Below, piece after piece: positions 44,718-54,397 of a DNA stretch of 64,000 nt (positions are counted from its first letter, which is position 1; the number at the start of each line of letters is the position of its first letter). Under the pieces are notes generated by a model. It had not been told where the DNA came from, did no database searches, and saw only the letters and a list, made by a program, of their open reading frames with translations. Source of the DNA: an uncultured Moraxella sp. GTDB lineage: Bacteria; Pseudomonadota; Gammaproteobacteria; Pseudomonadales; Moraxellaceae. A program made the position numbers and the translations under genes. The stretch spans positions 8,235 through 72,234 of the forward strand of contig CALTTC010000008.1 in the NCBI GenBank assembly GCA_943908425.1, read 5' to 3'.

Positions 44718-45551
44718 CTATGCCGTGCGGTATTTTTTATTAAGTGCTTGCAAAATTGCCCAGCTTTCTAAATCCATAAGCCCTGTGGCGTTTTTTGGAT
44801 TAAAATGTAGCTGAAAGGCATAAATAACGTTTTGGCTCTCCTTATCCCAAATTGGTGTATCATTCATAGCATAGCCATATTGGCGAAAAGCGTCTTTAAT
44901 ATCCTGCACGTTTGTGTCACCAAATCCTGCGGCGATAAACGCGTTCTTATCTGCCTCATTGTACCACGCCCCAAGTCCATAATCACGATATAAGCGCTCC
45001 CATGGAAATTTAGCGCCGACGTCCAATTTACGCTGGGGGGCAACATCTGAATGCGACAAAATATAGCTTGGGCGAATGTTATATTTGTCTTTTAGCAGTT
45101 GTATCAATGCTGCCGTCTTGGCAATCTGCGCCTCATCATACGCCATATAGTGATGGTAGGGGTGATAGCCTGTATGCGCTAGGTATTCTTTGGCAATGCC
45201 CAGATTGACAAGTTCAATGCCTAAAGAAGTATCATTAAGGTTGCTGCGCCCATGAAAGCTACTGACCCCTGCGTGCCATGCAGCTTTGTCGTCTGCGACC
45301 AGCTGATAAATATGACCGTCATCATTGACTAAATAATGGCTACTCACCGTGCCTTGGGTTAATGTCTTTAAAGAATTAGCGCTGTCTTGGGCGGTGTAAT
45401 GCAGTATCAGAAAGACAATGCGCTCATTGCTGGCGTTGCTACTATACTGCTGGTCAATCACGGGTGTATTTGGCGTGTCTTTTTGACAGCCAATCAGCAG
45501 TAAGAGTGGCATCATCAAGATAAGAGTGCGTAAAGCGGTGATTTTATCCAT
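44718..45551 (-). CDS. N-acetylmuramoyl-L-alanine amidase, AmiD-like lipoprotein
   Basis: 277 residues. A lipoprotein signal (hydrophobic LILMMPLLLLIGC, lipobox Cys about residue 22) precedes an Amidase_2 domain: LHYTAQ and SSHYLV near the N-terminus, LGIELVN, and SHSDVAPQRKLDVG supply the zinc ligands and catalytic residues. The C-terminal ~70 residues resemble a peptidoglycan-binding helical domain (AFQLHFNP). It would cleave the amide between MurNAc and the stem peptide in cell-wall recycling at the outer membrane. Five bases downstream of the YdcF-like gene. Confidence 0.9.
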   Translation of the reverse strand: MDKITALRTLILMMPLLLLIGCQKDTPNTPVIDQQYSSNASNERIVFLILHYTAQDSANSLKTLTQGTVSSHYLVNDDGHIYQLVADDKAAWHAGVSSFHGRSNLNDTSLGIELVNLGIAKEYLAHTGYHPYHHYMAYDEAQIAKTAALIQLLKDKYNIRPSYILSHSDVAPQRKLDVGAKFPWERLYRDYGLGAWYNEADKNAFIAAGFGDTNVQDIKDAFRQYGYAMNDTPIWDKESQNVIYAFQLHFNPKNATGLMDLESWAILQALNKKYRTA

Positions 45552-45556
45552 AGCGA

Positions 45557-46315
45557 TTAAAAAGTGGGGACATCGCGTCTTGGGGTTTTGATAATGGCGA
45601 TATCCATGCTTGCGGCGCTGCGACAGTCTGGTTGGGGGCGGACAATATCTCGCCCTAAAGCAACCAGTTCATATAAGGCACGGCGTGAGTGGTTTAAATT
45701 ACTGTGTATATCTCGCCAAGCACGCGGCGTGGGCATTGGTGCGACAATGGGGGTGGTGGCAAGTCCCACGCGGGCAAACTGGCGTCTAGCGCGTGCCATA
45801 TGGTACCAATCCGACACCAAATAAACGTGGTCAATGGCTGGTAGCGCGCCAATGGCACTTTCGTGAGTGATAAGCTTGTGGCTAAAACGGGCATTCTCGC
45901 AGGTATTCATACTGGCGTTATCGGCAAATAGTTGCAGGGGCTTGGCTTTATCGGGGTTGTATTTGTGCAAGGCATACCAGCGCTCGTTAAGCCACGGCGA
46001 CTCCACGCCACTTAATACCACTGGTAGTGGCGTCATTTGCCATCGCATTGCCAATGTCTTTAATCGCTGTTCGCTATAGGCATTTAGGGTGATATGACCC
46101 TCTAGGCGTGTCAATCCGCCCCCTAAGATGATATAGGCGTTCGGCGTGCTTGGGCTGGCAGGCGCGCCATAATAATCGCCAATCAGAGTTAGCACACCGC
46201 CAATCACACTAGAAAAAATAGGCGTAACACTACTTAAGGCAAATAAACAAAGTAAGCCTATCCCAAAGGCAAGCCTACGCCATAGGCGACGCTTAACGGG
46301 CTTAAAAGCTACCAT
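45557..46315 (-). CDS. YdcF/ElyC-like DUF218 membrane protein
   Basis: 252 residues. One N-terminal membrane helix (LAFGIGLLCLFALSSVTPIF) is followed by the DUF218 domain with its ILGGGL start, VVLSGVESP and the VSDWYHMARARRQFAR motif. Relatives such as ElyC affect undecaprenyl-phosphate carrier and envelope metabolism. It overlaps murB by 14 bp and precedes the amidase gene, a cell-wall context that fits. Confidence 0.85.
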   Translation of the reverse strand: MVAFKPVKRRLWRRLAFGIGLLCLFALSSVTPIFSSVIGGVLTLIGDYYGAPASPSTPNAYIILGGGLTRLEGHITLNAYSEQRLKTLAMRWQMTPLPVVLSGVESPWLNERWYALHKYNPDKAKPLQLFADNASMNTCENARFSHKLITHESAIGALPAIDHVYLVSDWYHMARARRQFARVGLATTPIVAPMPTPRAWRDIHSNLNHSRRALYELVALGRDIVRPQPDCRSAASMDIAIIKTPRRDVPTF

Positions 46316-47351
46316 CGCTTGCTACCCAAACGGGTTCTCGTGTGAGTTGTATGCCAAATTTATCATAAACGCCTTGTTGTATCACTGTTTGTGTCGCTAA
46401 AATATCGTCTTGGGTGGCACACTGTGGGGCGTGATTGGTTAATACCAAAGCTTGCTTGTGGTGAGTTAAGATGGGCGCAACCCCTTTGCCTTTTAATCCG
46501 GCTGTTTCAATCAACCAACCTGCTGGCAATTTAACGTGCGTGATGGCATTGTCTATCATTTGTGGGTAATGGGGCAGTTTGGGGTAGCTGTTTTGTAGCT
46601 GTTCAAATTGTGCTAGGGGGATAATGGGGTTTTTAAAAAACGAGCCACAGTTGGGTAAAATAGCTGGGTTTGGCAATTTATTTTGGCGAATGTCAATCAC
46701 CGCTTGCATAATGTGTATTGGGCTAAGTGGTTGTTTGTCTTGTTTGGCAAGTGTGTTAGCAAGGGCGTGCAAATCGCCATAATCGGCGGTGATTTTTTGC
46801 GGATTTTTGTGTAGTGCTAGGCGAATGGCAGTGATGAGATGGTGTTTGTGTGTGTCTTTAAAAATACTGTGGCGATAAGCAAAGGCACAATCTTGTTGGT
46901 CAAAATAATGATGACGGCGGTGCATTAAATCAAAACTTGCAAGCCCAAGCAAACAGTCTTTGATTTCTACCCCATATGCCCCAATGTTTTGAATGGGGGC
47001 GGCCCCTGCAAGACCCGGAATGAGTGCCAAATTTTCTAGCCCATACCAGCCGTTTTGGGTGCAATGCGTGACAAGCTGATGCCAAACAACCCCTGCACCG
47101 ACATCAAGCACAATTTGCTCATCGTTTTCGCTGACGGTTACGATGGTTTGTAGGTTGGGGCGTAGCACTTGGGCGTTTAGGGTGCTTGGCAACAAGACGT
47201 TGCTCCCCCCTGACAACACAAAAAACGGCAAATCGCTACTGGGTAAGTTTTTCAACTCATCAAGCGTGTTAATGGTGATTAGCGTATTGGCTTTGCACGC
47301 CAGTGCCATGGTGTTGGGACAAGGCGCATTATGAGTGATGGCAAGGCTCAT
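46302..47351 (-). CDS. murB: UDP-N-acetylenolpyruvoylglucosamine reductase
   Basis: 349 residues from ATG 47351, which overlaps the phosphatase stop (ATGA); an upstream in-frame start is possible but less likely. FAD-dependent enzyme that reduces enolpyruvyl-UDP-GlcNAc to UDP-MurNAc in the cytoplasm. The type I form is recognised by LSGGSNVLLP, GLENLALIPGLAGAAPIQNIGAYG, the catalytic Ser in GSFFKNP and WLIETAGLKG. Essential for peptidoglycan synthesis. Confidence 0.95.
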   Translation of the reverse strand: MSLAITHNAPCPNTMALACKANTLITINTLDELKNLPSSDLPFFVLSGGSNVLLPSTLNAQVLRPNLQTIVTVSENDEQIVLDVGAGVVWHQLVTHCTQNGWYGLENLALIPGLAGAAPIQNIGAYGVEIKDCLLGLASFDLMHRRHHYFDQQDCAFAYRHSIFKDTHKHHLITAIRLALHKNPQKITADYGDLHALANTLAKQDKQPLSPIHIMQAVIDIRQNKLPNPAILPNCGSFFKNPIIPLAQFEQLQNSYPKLPHYPQMIDNAITHVKLPAGWLIETAGLKGKGVAPILTHHKQALVLTNHAPQCATQDDILATQTVIQQGVYDKFGIQLTREPVWVASDGSF

Positions 47352-47854
47352 ATAATCAGCGTTTTGTTTTGCCAATTTTGTTGCCAAATTTGACACAATG
47401 CTTGTAATTCATCAAACATTGCCCTAAAATCGTCCAAATCGCCATAATAAGGGTCGGCAATCTCTGTGCCTGCTCCTTGGTCTTTGGTGTCGCCAAGCAA
47501 TAATAAATGGGCGGTTTTTTCATTAGGGTAGATGGTGTGATGTTTGTTTTGTAGGCTTCGTAAATCGGCAAGATTTTGCTTATCCATCGCAAAAATCACA
47601 TCAAATTTGCTAAAATCGTCCAAGCTAACTTGGCGAGCTTTATATTGACTTAAGCTATGATAGCCTTGTTCTTGACCTATCTGTATGGCACGGCTATCAG
47701 GGGCTTGCCCTGTCGTGTGGCTTCCTGTGGCGGCAGAATCAAACGTGATGCCCAAGGTGTCGTGCTGGCTAAAAATCGCTTGGGCAGATGGACTGCGACA
47801 AATATTGCCAAGGCACACAAACAATACCGCTTTTGGTAGGGTGTTGGCAGTCAT
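47348..47854 (-). CDS. Low-molecular-weight protein-tyrosine-phosphatase
   Basis: 168 residues. The CX5R active site VCLGNICRSPSA near the N-terminus and the DPYYG general-acid loop (in IADPYYGDLDDF) are intact. The enzyme removes phosphate from tyrosines or other small phosphoesters; in bacteria it often regulates polysaccharide synthesis, but no capsule genes are present here. Coupled to murB by ATGA. Confidence 0.92.
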   Translation of the reverse strand: MTANTLPKAVLFVCLGNICRSPSAQAIFSQHDTLGITFDSAATGSHTTGQAPDSRAIQIGQEQGYHSLSQYKARQVSLDDFSKFDVIFAMDKQNLADLRSLQNKHHTIYPNEKTAHLLLLGDTKDQGAGTEIADPYYGDLDDFRAMFDELQALCQIWQQNWQNKTLII

Positions 47855-47881
47855 ATATTCTCCTTAAAGCTAAAGCGATAG

Positions 47882-48286
47882 TTATACCATTTTTTTGAAA
47901 TTTTGCAAGGCTCGCCGTTGTTTTTTGTCAGGTTTGCTGTCTGGGCGTGCCAAGTTGGCAAGTTTGCGTTGCTCGCTCACGGCTTGTCTGTTGGCGATAC
48001 TCTCATCAGTTTCGTGATAGAGCGTTTGGGCGATGGCGGCATTGCCCCTTTTGTCGGAGAGTTTTGTGACCACGACGGTTTTTTCTTCAAGGCGAGTGGC
48101 AGCCCCTTGGCGAATGGTTAGGGTGTCGCCCACTTGCAACTCACGGCTGACTTTGATTTTTTGCCCAGCGATTTGTACTTTACCACTTTCTATGGCGATT
48201 TTGGCAAGGCTTCTGGTCTTAAAAAAACGAGCTGCCCATAGCCATTTATCGGCACGCAGGCGAGTGGTGTTGGTGTTTTGGGTCAT
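47882..48286 (-). CDS. hslR: S4-domain RNA-binding heat shock protein Hsp15
   Basis: 134 residues. The S4 RNA-binding fold occupies the first ~70 residues (LRADKWLWAARFFKTRSLAKIAIESGKV-type start) and a basic C-terminal tail follows (KPDKKQRRALQNFKKM). Hsp15 binds stalled 50S subunits carrying peptidyl-tRNA and helps rescue them. Separated from the phosphatase gene by 27 bp on the same strand. Confidence 0.9.
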   Translation of the reverse strand: MTQNTNTTRLRADKWLWAARFFKTRSLAKIAIESGKVQIAGQKIKVSRELQVGDTLTIRQGAATRLEEKTVVVTKLSDKRGNAAIAQTLYHETDESIANRQAVSEQRKLANLARPDSKPDKKQRRALQNFKKMV

Positions 48287-48396
48287 GGGTTTTGATTGGA
48301 TAAATTGGGGTTTGCTGGTTGATTAGTTTACTGGTTGATTGCAAGATAAGTCAAGCGTTTAATAACATTAAGCATTCAATAGTATTAAGCGTTGAA

Positions 48397-48738
48397 TTAA
48401 CAGGTTAGGCGTTGAATTAACTTAAATTGCTCAACAATAAGCCACATTTGCTCATCAAAAACGCCCCATCGCTCAAAAAATGTTTGATGGGCTGTCCGCC
48501 AATAGCTTAAGGACAAATCGCCTTCGCCTTCTTGCTTGGCAAGGGTTTCATCAACATCGCAAAATTGTATGATAAATTGGGCGGTGTTTTGAATGACGCA
48601 GGCAGGACGATTTTGCCCATCGGTAATGACTTGTAGACTGCCAACGGGTGGTAAAGGTGCTTGCAAATGCCAATCCAAGACAGTGCAAGTGGCTGTCTTT
48701 TTGCCGTCCAGCACAAGTTGTAGGAGTTCGTCTGCCAT
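48397..48738 (-). CDS. ASCH-domain protein, N-terminally short
   Basis: 113 residues from ATG 48738. Clear ASCH/DUF437 features are present: ADELLQLVLDGKKTATC, then VCVI-like strand and EGEGDLSLSYWRTAH. In relatives another ~20-25 residues precede this, including a W-x-F-G-D segment; here the frame upstream of the ATG does encode HWSFGDSPE but contains no ATG, GTG or TTG before a stop inside the ilvA end. Either a non-standard start is used, or the gene has lost its 5' end. ASCH proteins bind RNA or modified nucleosides. Confidence 0.7.
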   Translation of the reverse strand: MADELLQLVLDGKKTATCTVLDWHLQAPLPPVGSLQVITDGQNRPACVIQNTAQFIIQFCDVDETLAKQEGEGDLSLSYWRTAHQTFFERWGVFDEQMWLIVEQFKLIQRLTC

Positions 48739-48785
48739 TTCTGGGCTATCGCCAAATGACCAATGGGGATAGGAGTTTATCTTTT

Positions 48786-50330
48786 TTATGCCAAAAACAA
48801 CCGATATCCTATATTATCGTCCAAACTTTCGCATTCATAGCCAATCTCGGTCAAGGCAGTGGCAATCTCACGACTACTACTACCGCTGGCTTGCAGTCCA
48901 ACCAAAATCCGCCCTTCTGCCGCTCCGTGATTGCGATAATGAAATAGAGTAATGTTAAAATCTTGCCCTAATTTTTCTAAAAAATGCAAAAGGGCATTGG
49001 GGCGTTCAGGGAAAATTACCCGAAACAATTTTTCATTGGGCAAATTGGCGTGTCCACCAATCAAGTAGCGAATATGGGTTTTGGCGGTTTCATCATCGGT
49101 CAAATCATCGGCGACATAATCGGCGTTTTTGAGTATGGTGGCGATGGTGGCACGTTCTTGTTGTCCTTCTTTTAGGGCGATGCCCACAAAAATATTGGCA
49201 GGTTTATGGGGATTTTTTGTATTGACACGGTAATTAAATTCGGTGATGTTGCGTCCTTGTAGGCAGCGACAAAAGTTTAAAAATGCCCCTGTTTGTTCAG
49301 GAATGCTAACCGCAAAAATCGCCTCTTTGTTTTCGCCAATCTCGGTGCGTTCGGCCACATAACGCAAGCGGTCAAAATTCATATTTGCCCCTGAGATGAT
49401 GGCGACGCAGTTTTTATGGGTGAGTTTGTTTTGTGCCAAAAACTTTTTCATGCCTGCCACCGCCAACGCCCCTGCTGTTTCAACAATGGAGCGGTTTTCC
49501 TCAAAAATATCTTTGATGGCGGCACAAATTTCATCGTTGTTGCAGGTGATGACCTCAGGATAAATCACTGACCCTGTGCCATCGGATTTGGGCAAATTGA
49601 CAATATGAAAAGGGCGTGTGCCAATTTGGGCGACCGCCACGCCATCGGCAAATAGCGATACTTGGGGCAATCGTATGGGCGTATTTTGGGCAAGGGCGGC
49701 CTTGAGACTTGCTGCCCCTTCAGGCTCTACAGCAACGATTTGGATATGGGGGGCAACCTCGCCCAAAAATGCCGCAATACCCGCCAACAGCCCGCCACCA
49801 CCGACAGGCACAAAGACATAATCAATCGCTTGCCATTGCTGGGTCAATTCAAGCCCAATCGTTCCTTGCCCTGCAATCACCGCATCATCATCATAAGGGG
49901 CGATGTAGGTCATACCAGCGGTTTTGGCCTTGGCAATGGCAAAGCGGTTGGCATCATCAAAGCTGTCGCCGTGTAATAAAACCTCCCCGCCAAAGTTTTT
50001 GACCGCTTGCACTTTAATATCAGGGGTGGTGGTGGGCATGATAATGAGGTTTTTAAGCCCTAATTTGTGGGCAGAATAGGCAACCCCTTGGGCGTGATTG
50101 CCAGCACTGGCACAGATGACCCCTGCTTGTTTTTGGGCATCGCTTAGGCTGTTGATTTTGTTGTATGCCCCACGCAATTTAAAGCTAAAAACGGGCTGCA
50201 TATCTTCACGCTTAAAACGAATGGCGTTGTTAAATCGTGCCGATAATTTTTCGGCAGGCTCTAAGGGCGTGCGTATGGCAACATCGTAGACGGTGGCTTG
50301 TAAGATGGCACGGATATGGGGGGTGAGCAT
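48786..50330 (-). CDS. ilvA: Threonine ammonia-lyase, biosynthetic
   Basis: 514 residues. PLP-dependent deamination of threonine to 2-oxobutyrate, the first step to isoleucine. The PLP Lys is in FSFKLRGAYN, the Gly loop in VPVGGGGLLAG, and two ACT-like regulatory domains follow from about residue 325 (FSVSIPEQTGAFL and FRVIFPERPNALL), so isoleucine feedback is expected. AAGGAC precedes the ATG. Confidence 0.95.
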   Translation of the reverse strand: MLTPHIRAILQATVYDVAIRTPLEPAEKLSARFNNAIRFKREDMQPVFSFKLRGAYNKINSLSDAQKQAGVICASAGNHAQGVAYSAHKLGLKNLIIMPTTTPDIKVQAVKNFGGEVLLHGDSFDDANRFAIAKAKTAGMTYIAPYDDDAVIAGQGTIGLELTQQWQAIDYVFVPVGGGGLLAGIAAFLGEVAPHIQIVAVEPEGAASLKAALAQNTPIRLPQVSLFADGVAVAQIGTRPFHIVNLPKSDGTGSVIYPEVITCNNDEICAAIKDIFEENRSIVETAGALAVAGMKKFLAQNKLTHKNCVAIISGANMNFDRLRYVAERTEIGENKEAIFAVSIPEQTGAFLNFCRCLQGRNITEFNYRVNTKNPHKPANIFVGIALKEGQQERATIATILKNADYVADDLTDDETAKTHIRYLIGGHANLPNEKLFRVIFPERPNALLHFLEKLGQDFNITLFHYRNHGAAEGRILVGLQASGSSSREIATALTEIGYECESLDDNIGYRLFLA

Positions 50331-50430
50331 AGGGTGTCCTTGTTTTTAATGGCGACAGTCGTATACAAAAATACAGAGCTAAATTATACATTGTTATGAT
50401 ATTGGTTGCCAGTTATACTAAAAGTGTTAT

Positions 50431-52050
50431 TTAAGTGTTCTTATTAGTGTTTTTATTAAACCGCAGCCGCTTCAAATTCGCTTGAATGTCTTTTTCAAGC
50501 CCATGCGATTGGGTGAATAAATCGCTTAAATTTTGCTCAAAGTCCGCCATTTTTTGCAAAAATTCGTCTTCGCTAATGTCCACATAATCAATTTTGACAT
50601 CAAAATATTGTCCAGCGGATAGGCTGTAATTTTTTGCTTTAATGGCTTCATAATCCACCACCACGCTAAAATCTTCCACCGCTTGTTTTTGGGCAAAGGT
50701 ATCACAAATTTGGCGTTCTTCCTCGTCGGTCAGCACCGTTTTTTGGTTTTTGCCGTCTTTGACTTTTTCGCCAAGGTTTGACGCATCAATCAGCACCACC
50801 TCGCCAGTATTGGCTTTATCAATAAACAAAATAGACACGTTGGTGCCTGTGGTGGCAAAGATATTAGACGGCATGGACACCACGCCAGCGAGCATTTTAT
50901 TATCCACCAAATGGGTGCGAATTTTTTTGTCTATGCCTGATTGGGCGGTGATAAAGCCTGTAGGTACAACGATTGCCGCTTTGCCGTCGTCTTTTAGGCT
51001 ATACAAAATATGCTGGATAAACAGCTGATAAATCGCCATGCTTTCTTTTTTGCTTTTGGGAATGTTGGGAATGCCTGCAAAAAACCGCTCGTTATTTTCT
51101 TTGCTGTCTAACTGATTGCGAGAATCGCTAAAGTCCAATTTAAACGGCGGATTGGACACAATAAAATCAAATCGCTTTAACCTGCCGTCGCTGTTTTTGT
51201 GATAGGGCGATAACATGGTGTCGCCTTGAATGATATTGCTTAACGAATGAATCAAATTGTTTAAAATCAAATTCAAACGCAATAAATGCGATGATTTTTG
51301 CGAAATGTCCTGCGTATAAATCATACATTTATCTTCACCAATGGCATGAGCCAAATTCATCAACAGCGTACCTGAACCTGCCGACGGGTCATAGACATCA
51401 ACGCTTTTCACCGTCCCACGCTGATTTTGGGGGATTAAAATGCTTGCCATAATGCGAGCGACCGCATGGGGGGTATAGTATTCGGCATATTTACCGCCTG
51501 AATTGCTGTTGTAGTCCTTGATGAGATACTCAAAAATGGTGGCAAAAAAATCAAATTTTTGGGCAAAAATATTCTCAAAACTAAAGCCCGTTAATTTAGA
51601 AATAATGGCATGGCAAAAATCATCTCGGCGGTCTTCTTCGGTGATGTATTCGCTCACTCGCTCAAACAATTTAACTTTAGCACCGCCTGCGGTTTTGACC
51701 GAAAACAAGTCGGCGTTTTCGGTGGCAATATCGGTTAAGGTATCATCAAATAATTTGGCAAAATCGGCATCGTTTTGCCTGCTGTGCAAGTAGGAGATTA
51801 AATGCTCAGGCTTTAAAACCGCTGTTTTGCTCTCAATCTCCATATTGATAAATTCAATATCTTCATCAGGACGCTCGGCACGCAATTTGTTGCGTTCATA
51901 AGTGTATTTGTCATTTAAAAACTTATACAAAAACACTTGACTGATAATCTTAAACTCGTTGCCGTCATTGCCTAAGCCATAATTGGCACAAATGGTCTTT
52001 AGGCTGTCAATTAAGGATTTGGTTTGTTCGGTGAAGTTTTGGTTGGTCAT
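50431..52050 (-). CDS. hsdM: Type I restriction-modification system, DNA methyltransferase subunit
   Basis: 539 residues. The N6-adenine methyltransferase motif I (DPSAGSGTL, 221-229) and motif IV (NPPF, 300-303) are intact, after the helical HsdM N-terminal domain. With HsdS it methylates the host's target sites. Unlike most loci it is the last gene, downstream of hsdR, hsdS and an Abi gene, behind a 174-bp AT-rich leader that contains a minus-strand TATAAT (52182-52177), so it probably has its own promoter. Confidence 0.93.
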   Translation of the reverse strand: MTNQNFTEQTKSLIDSLKTICANYGLGNDGNEFKIISQVFLYKFLNDKYTYERNKLRAERPDEDIEFINMEIESKTAVLKPEHLISYLHSRQNDADFAKLFDDTLTDIATENADLFSVKTAGGAKVKLFERVSEYITEEDRRDDFCHAIISKLTGFSFENIFAQKFDFFATIFEYLIKDYNSNSGGKYAEYYTPHAVARIMASILIPQNQRGTVKSVDVYDPSAGSGTLLMNLAHAIGEDKCMIYTQDISQKSSHLLRLNLILNNLIHSLSNIIQGDTMLSPYHKNSDGRLKRFDFIVSNPPFKLDFSDSRNQLDSKENNERFFAGIPNIPKSKKESMAIYQLFIQHILYSLKDDGKAAIVVPTGFITAQSGIDKKIRTHLVDNKMLAGVVSMPSNIFATTGTNVSILFIDKANTGEVVLIDASNLGEKVKDGKNQKTVLTDEEERQICDTFAQKQAVEDFSVVVDYEAIKAKNYSLSAGQYFDVKIDYVDISEDEFLQKMADFEQNLSDLFTQSHGLEKDIQANLKRLRFNKNTNKNT

Positions 52051-52192
52051 GGGGATTCCCTTTATCGTTTCAATGTGTCATTTCAATGCGTCGTAATATT
52101 GCCAAATAACGCTTTTTGTATATAAAAATTTGTATATAAAAATAAAAAAATTTTGACTTAAAAAATAATATTGTGTATTATATAAAGCGATA

Positions 52193-52224
52193 CAACCACA
52201 CTCCCTGATTGCACAGTGTGGTTT
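52193..52224. terminator. Hairpin between the Abi gene and hsdM
   Basis: AACCACACT and AGTGTGGTT form a 9-bp stem with a 12-base loop right after the Abi stop codon. The T-run is on the plus-strand side, so in the gene direction it is only a stem, and may end or stabilise the Abi transcript. Confidence 0.45.
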
Positions 52225-53181
52225 TTATTTGTCCAAATATGGCTGACGCCAAAGCTCCCAAACGTGGTAATCGTCTATTAAGCCAAAAACTTTTAAGTTA
52301 ATTTTTTTGCTGCTGTGTTTGGGGAATTCTTTTAATAAATCAGCAAAACGCCTATCCCATTGTGAATTTGGGCAAAGCACATCAAGCATCTGTTTCATCA
52401 CGCAAAAATAAAAAAATACTCGTGTATTGTCCAAATCTTGCCAATACGGCTCTTGTATCGGCGGAGATTTCATCACAACACGCACATTCCATAAGCGGTC
52501 ATGGTGAGCACAGATATTGCGGATTTCATTTAAGCTTTTAAGCCATTGTGAAAAAGTCTTACCTTTTGCCACACCGTATTTATGGGCAATGTTATCACGG
52601 TCTGACCTTTTCATGCCTTCATACAACTTTGACATTGAGCCAAAATCCCACACGCCACAAACCGCCCAAACAGGCAAATCTCCATATTTTTCAAAATTAT
52701 GTAATACATAAGTTGCATTTCTTTTTTGGGCTTTTTTTACCAAATTATCCACATAGTCTAGCCATTGCTGATGTCGGCTTTGCGTTTTATTGGATTGAGT
52801 TTTGGTAAATTTGCCGTCAAAATAAGTAGGATTGCGATACGCCAAAGGGTCTTTTTCGCCCAACAAATGCGAAATATCTACTTTAACCGCCGTTTCTATA
52901 CGCTCTAAGGCATCAAGTGCCAAAAGTCGTAATTTTTTGTCAAATAAATATAAAGACAATACATCTTCAAAATCACTATGGGGCATAAATGTATCTAATA
53001 GTTGTTGTTTGGCATTATCCCATTGGCGAAATACATAAAAATAGCCACTCAGACGATAATACCCTATCCTAGATAAATAATGTTCTAAGCGAGTAATGTC
53101 TTGGATTTGCAACCCCCTACTTTGTAATAAATTGGCTTGGTCTGAAAAACTCAGCCATTGCTTTATTGGGGCTTTATTCAT
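52225..53181 (-). CDS. Abi_2-family (AbiD/AbiF-like) abortive infection protein
   Basis: 318 residues from ATG 53181, chosen for the G-rich sequence just upstream; ATG 53202 is in frame but lacks a ribosome site. The N-terminal KQWLSFSDQANLLQSRGL and YYRLSGYFYVFR segments are hallmarks of Abi_2. The C-terminal half has the HEPN-type ribonuclease signature RNICAH (RNxxxH), then HDRLWN. AbiD/AbiF-like proteins stop phage growth by killing or arresting the infected cell. Its start lies inside the hsdS 3' end, so it is translationally tied to the restriction locus. Confidence 0.88.
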   Translation of the reverse strand: MNKAPIKQWLSFSDQANLLQSRGLQIQDITRLEHYLSRIGYYRLSGYFYVFRQWDNAKQQLLDTFMPHSDFEDVLSLYLFDKKLRLLALDALERIETAVKVDISHLLGEKDPLAYRNPTYFDGKFTKTQSNKTQSRHQQWLDYVDNLVKKAQKRNATYVLHNFEKYGDLPVWAVCGVWDFGSMSKLYEGMKRSDRDNIAHKYGVAKGKTFSQWLKSLNEIRNICAHHDRLWNVRVVMKSPPIQEPYWQDLDNTRVFFYFCVMKQMLDVLCPNSQWDRRFADLLKEFPKHSSKKINLKVFGLIDDYHVWELWRQPYLDK

Positions 53182-54361
53182 CACCCACCCCCACCTGCCC
53201 ATTCATCAACATGGGCAATAAAAAATCTCGCAATTGGGAAAGTTGTTGGTTTTGTTTTTCTAAATTTTCTGCTTGTAATAGATATTTATTTATGCTTTTT
53301 GAGAAATTTAAATTATTTGGTAAGGCGATTTTAATATTTTCAATATCACCTTTTGTAATAAATTTTATGATTGAACCACGAGAACCATAGATAAATTTTT
53401 CTACATTATCTTTGATTAAAAAATATACTATTGAATATAAAATATCTTTTATTGGCTCTAATACATATGTTCTTTGATACGCATTAAATTTTCCTTGATA
53501 ACGCTTAACAGAAAAAGAACCATTTCCAGCTAACAAAATTGCTTTTGTATCAAAAGCAAAAACATCACATTTTAAATTTTTTTCAGCACATGTAAAAAAA
53601 GGATATTGACCATTTTCTGTTGCAAAGTTTGCATCTTCTCTACCTACTGATAATTGGACTATCTCCCCCAAACTTTTAACCTCCCACCCCTTCGGGATTT
53701 CTCGTTTTAAAGTGTCGTTATAGACCATATCGCCACCGCTGGATTTGTAGGGGTTGCCGTTGTCGTCAGGAAAATCAAATTGCACAAACCAATAATCATA
53801 CAGCGTTTTTGCCATTTGCTCTAATTGGGCATTGATTTGGTTGTTTAGGGCGATTTTTTGGTCTAGGGCGGATAAAATATTGGCAATGGATTTTTGGGTT
53901 TTTAGACAAGGTAAAACAATATTTACTTTTTTTAAAAAATCAATAGTTATTGCTTTTTGTACAGCTCCAATGTTATTGTTTGAAATCTGCCTTTTAAAAC
54001 TTTCTGAATTTAACCAATAATACAGAAAGCCCACATCAACTAACTCTCTCTTAAATCTCCTAAGCCAAGTTAAGTTCCCATCTTTAAAATAAAACTCATT
54101 ATTTTTAACAAGATAAACAACACCCAACGTCCCAACAGATGTAATTAAAATATCATCAGTTTCTGGGGTAGGAAATTTGCTTTTAATTTCATTAAATTTA
54201 TCATAAGAAATAAATAATTTTTCAGAAATACTTCTACCTTCTGACAACTCAATAATTTCTTTACTTCTATAAAAAGGAATTCCCTTATCAACATAATCAG
54301 ATAAATGAATTCTTTTACTTTAACCTATTTCACAAATATCACTTAACACATACTTTTTCAT
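53174..54361 (-). pseudogene. hsdS: Type I restriction-modification specificity subunit, in-frame stop at codon 14
   Basis: From ATG 54361 the frame reads MKKYVLSDICEIG, then TAA (54322-54320), then SKRIHLSDYVDKGIPFYRSK in the same frame on to 53174: 395 residues if the stop were a sense codon. The normal Ser codon TCA in this GSSKRIH-type motif would differ by one base. The rest is complete: first target-recognition domain, the central conserved helix (ILSALDQKIALNNQINAQLE), second domain starting EIPKGWEVKSLGEI, and the distal helix ending LLPMLMNGQ. Only weak internal starts (TTG 54247) remain. HsdS directs both methylation and cleavage, so the system may be silent; a sequencing error is possible. 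Confidence 0.85.
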
Positions 54362-54397
54362 CTCAATCTTATCTCTTAAATTCTATTTACAATGTTA

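Noticed and set aside
53174..54247. TTG 54247 as the genuine hsdS start
   Set aside because: Homologous HsdS sequence continues upstream in the same frame to ATG 54361; the TTG has no ribosome site.
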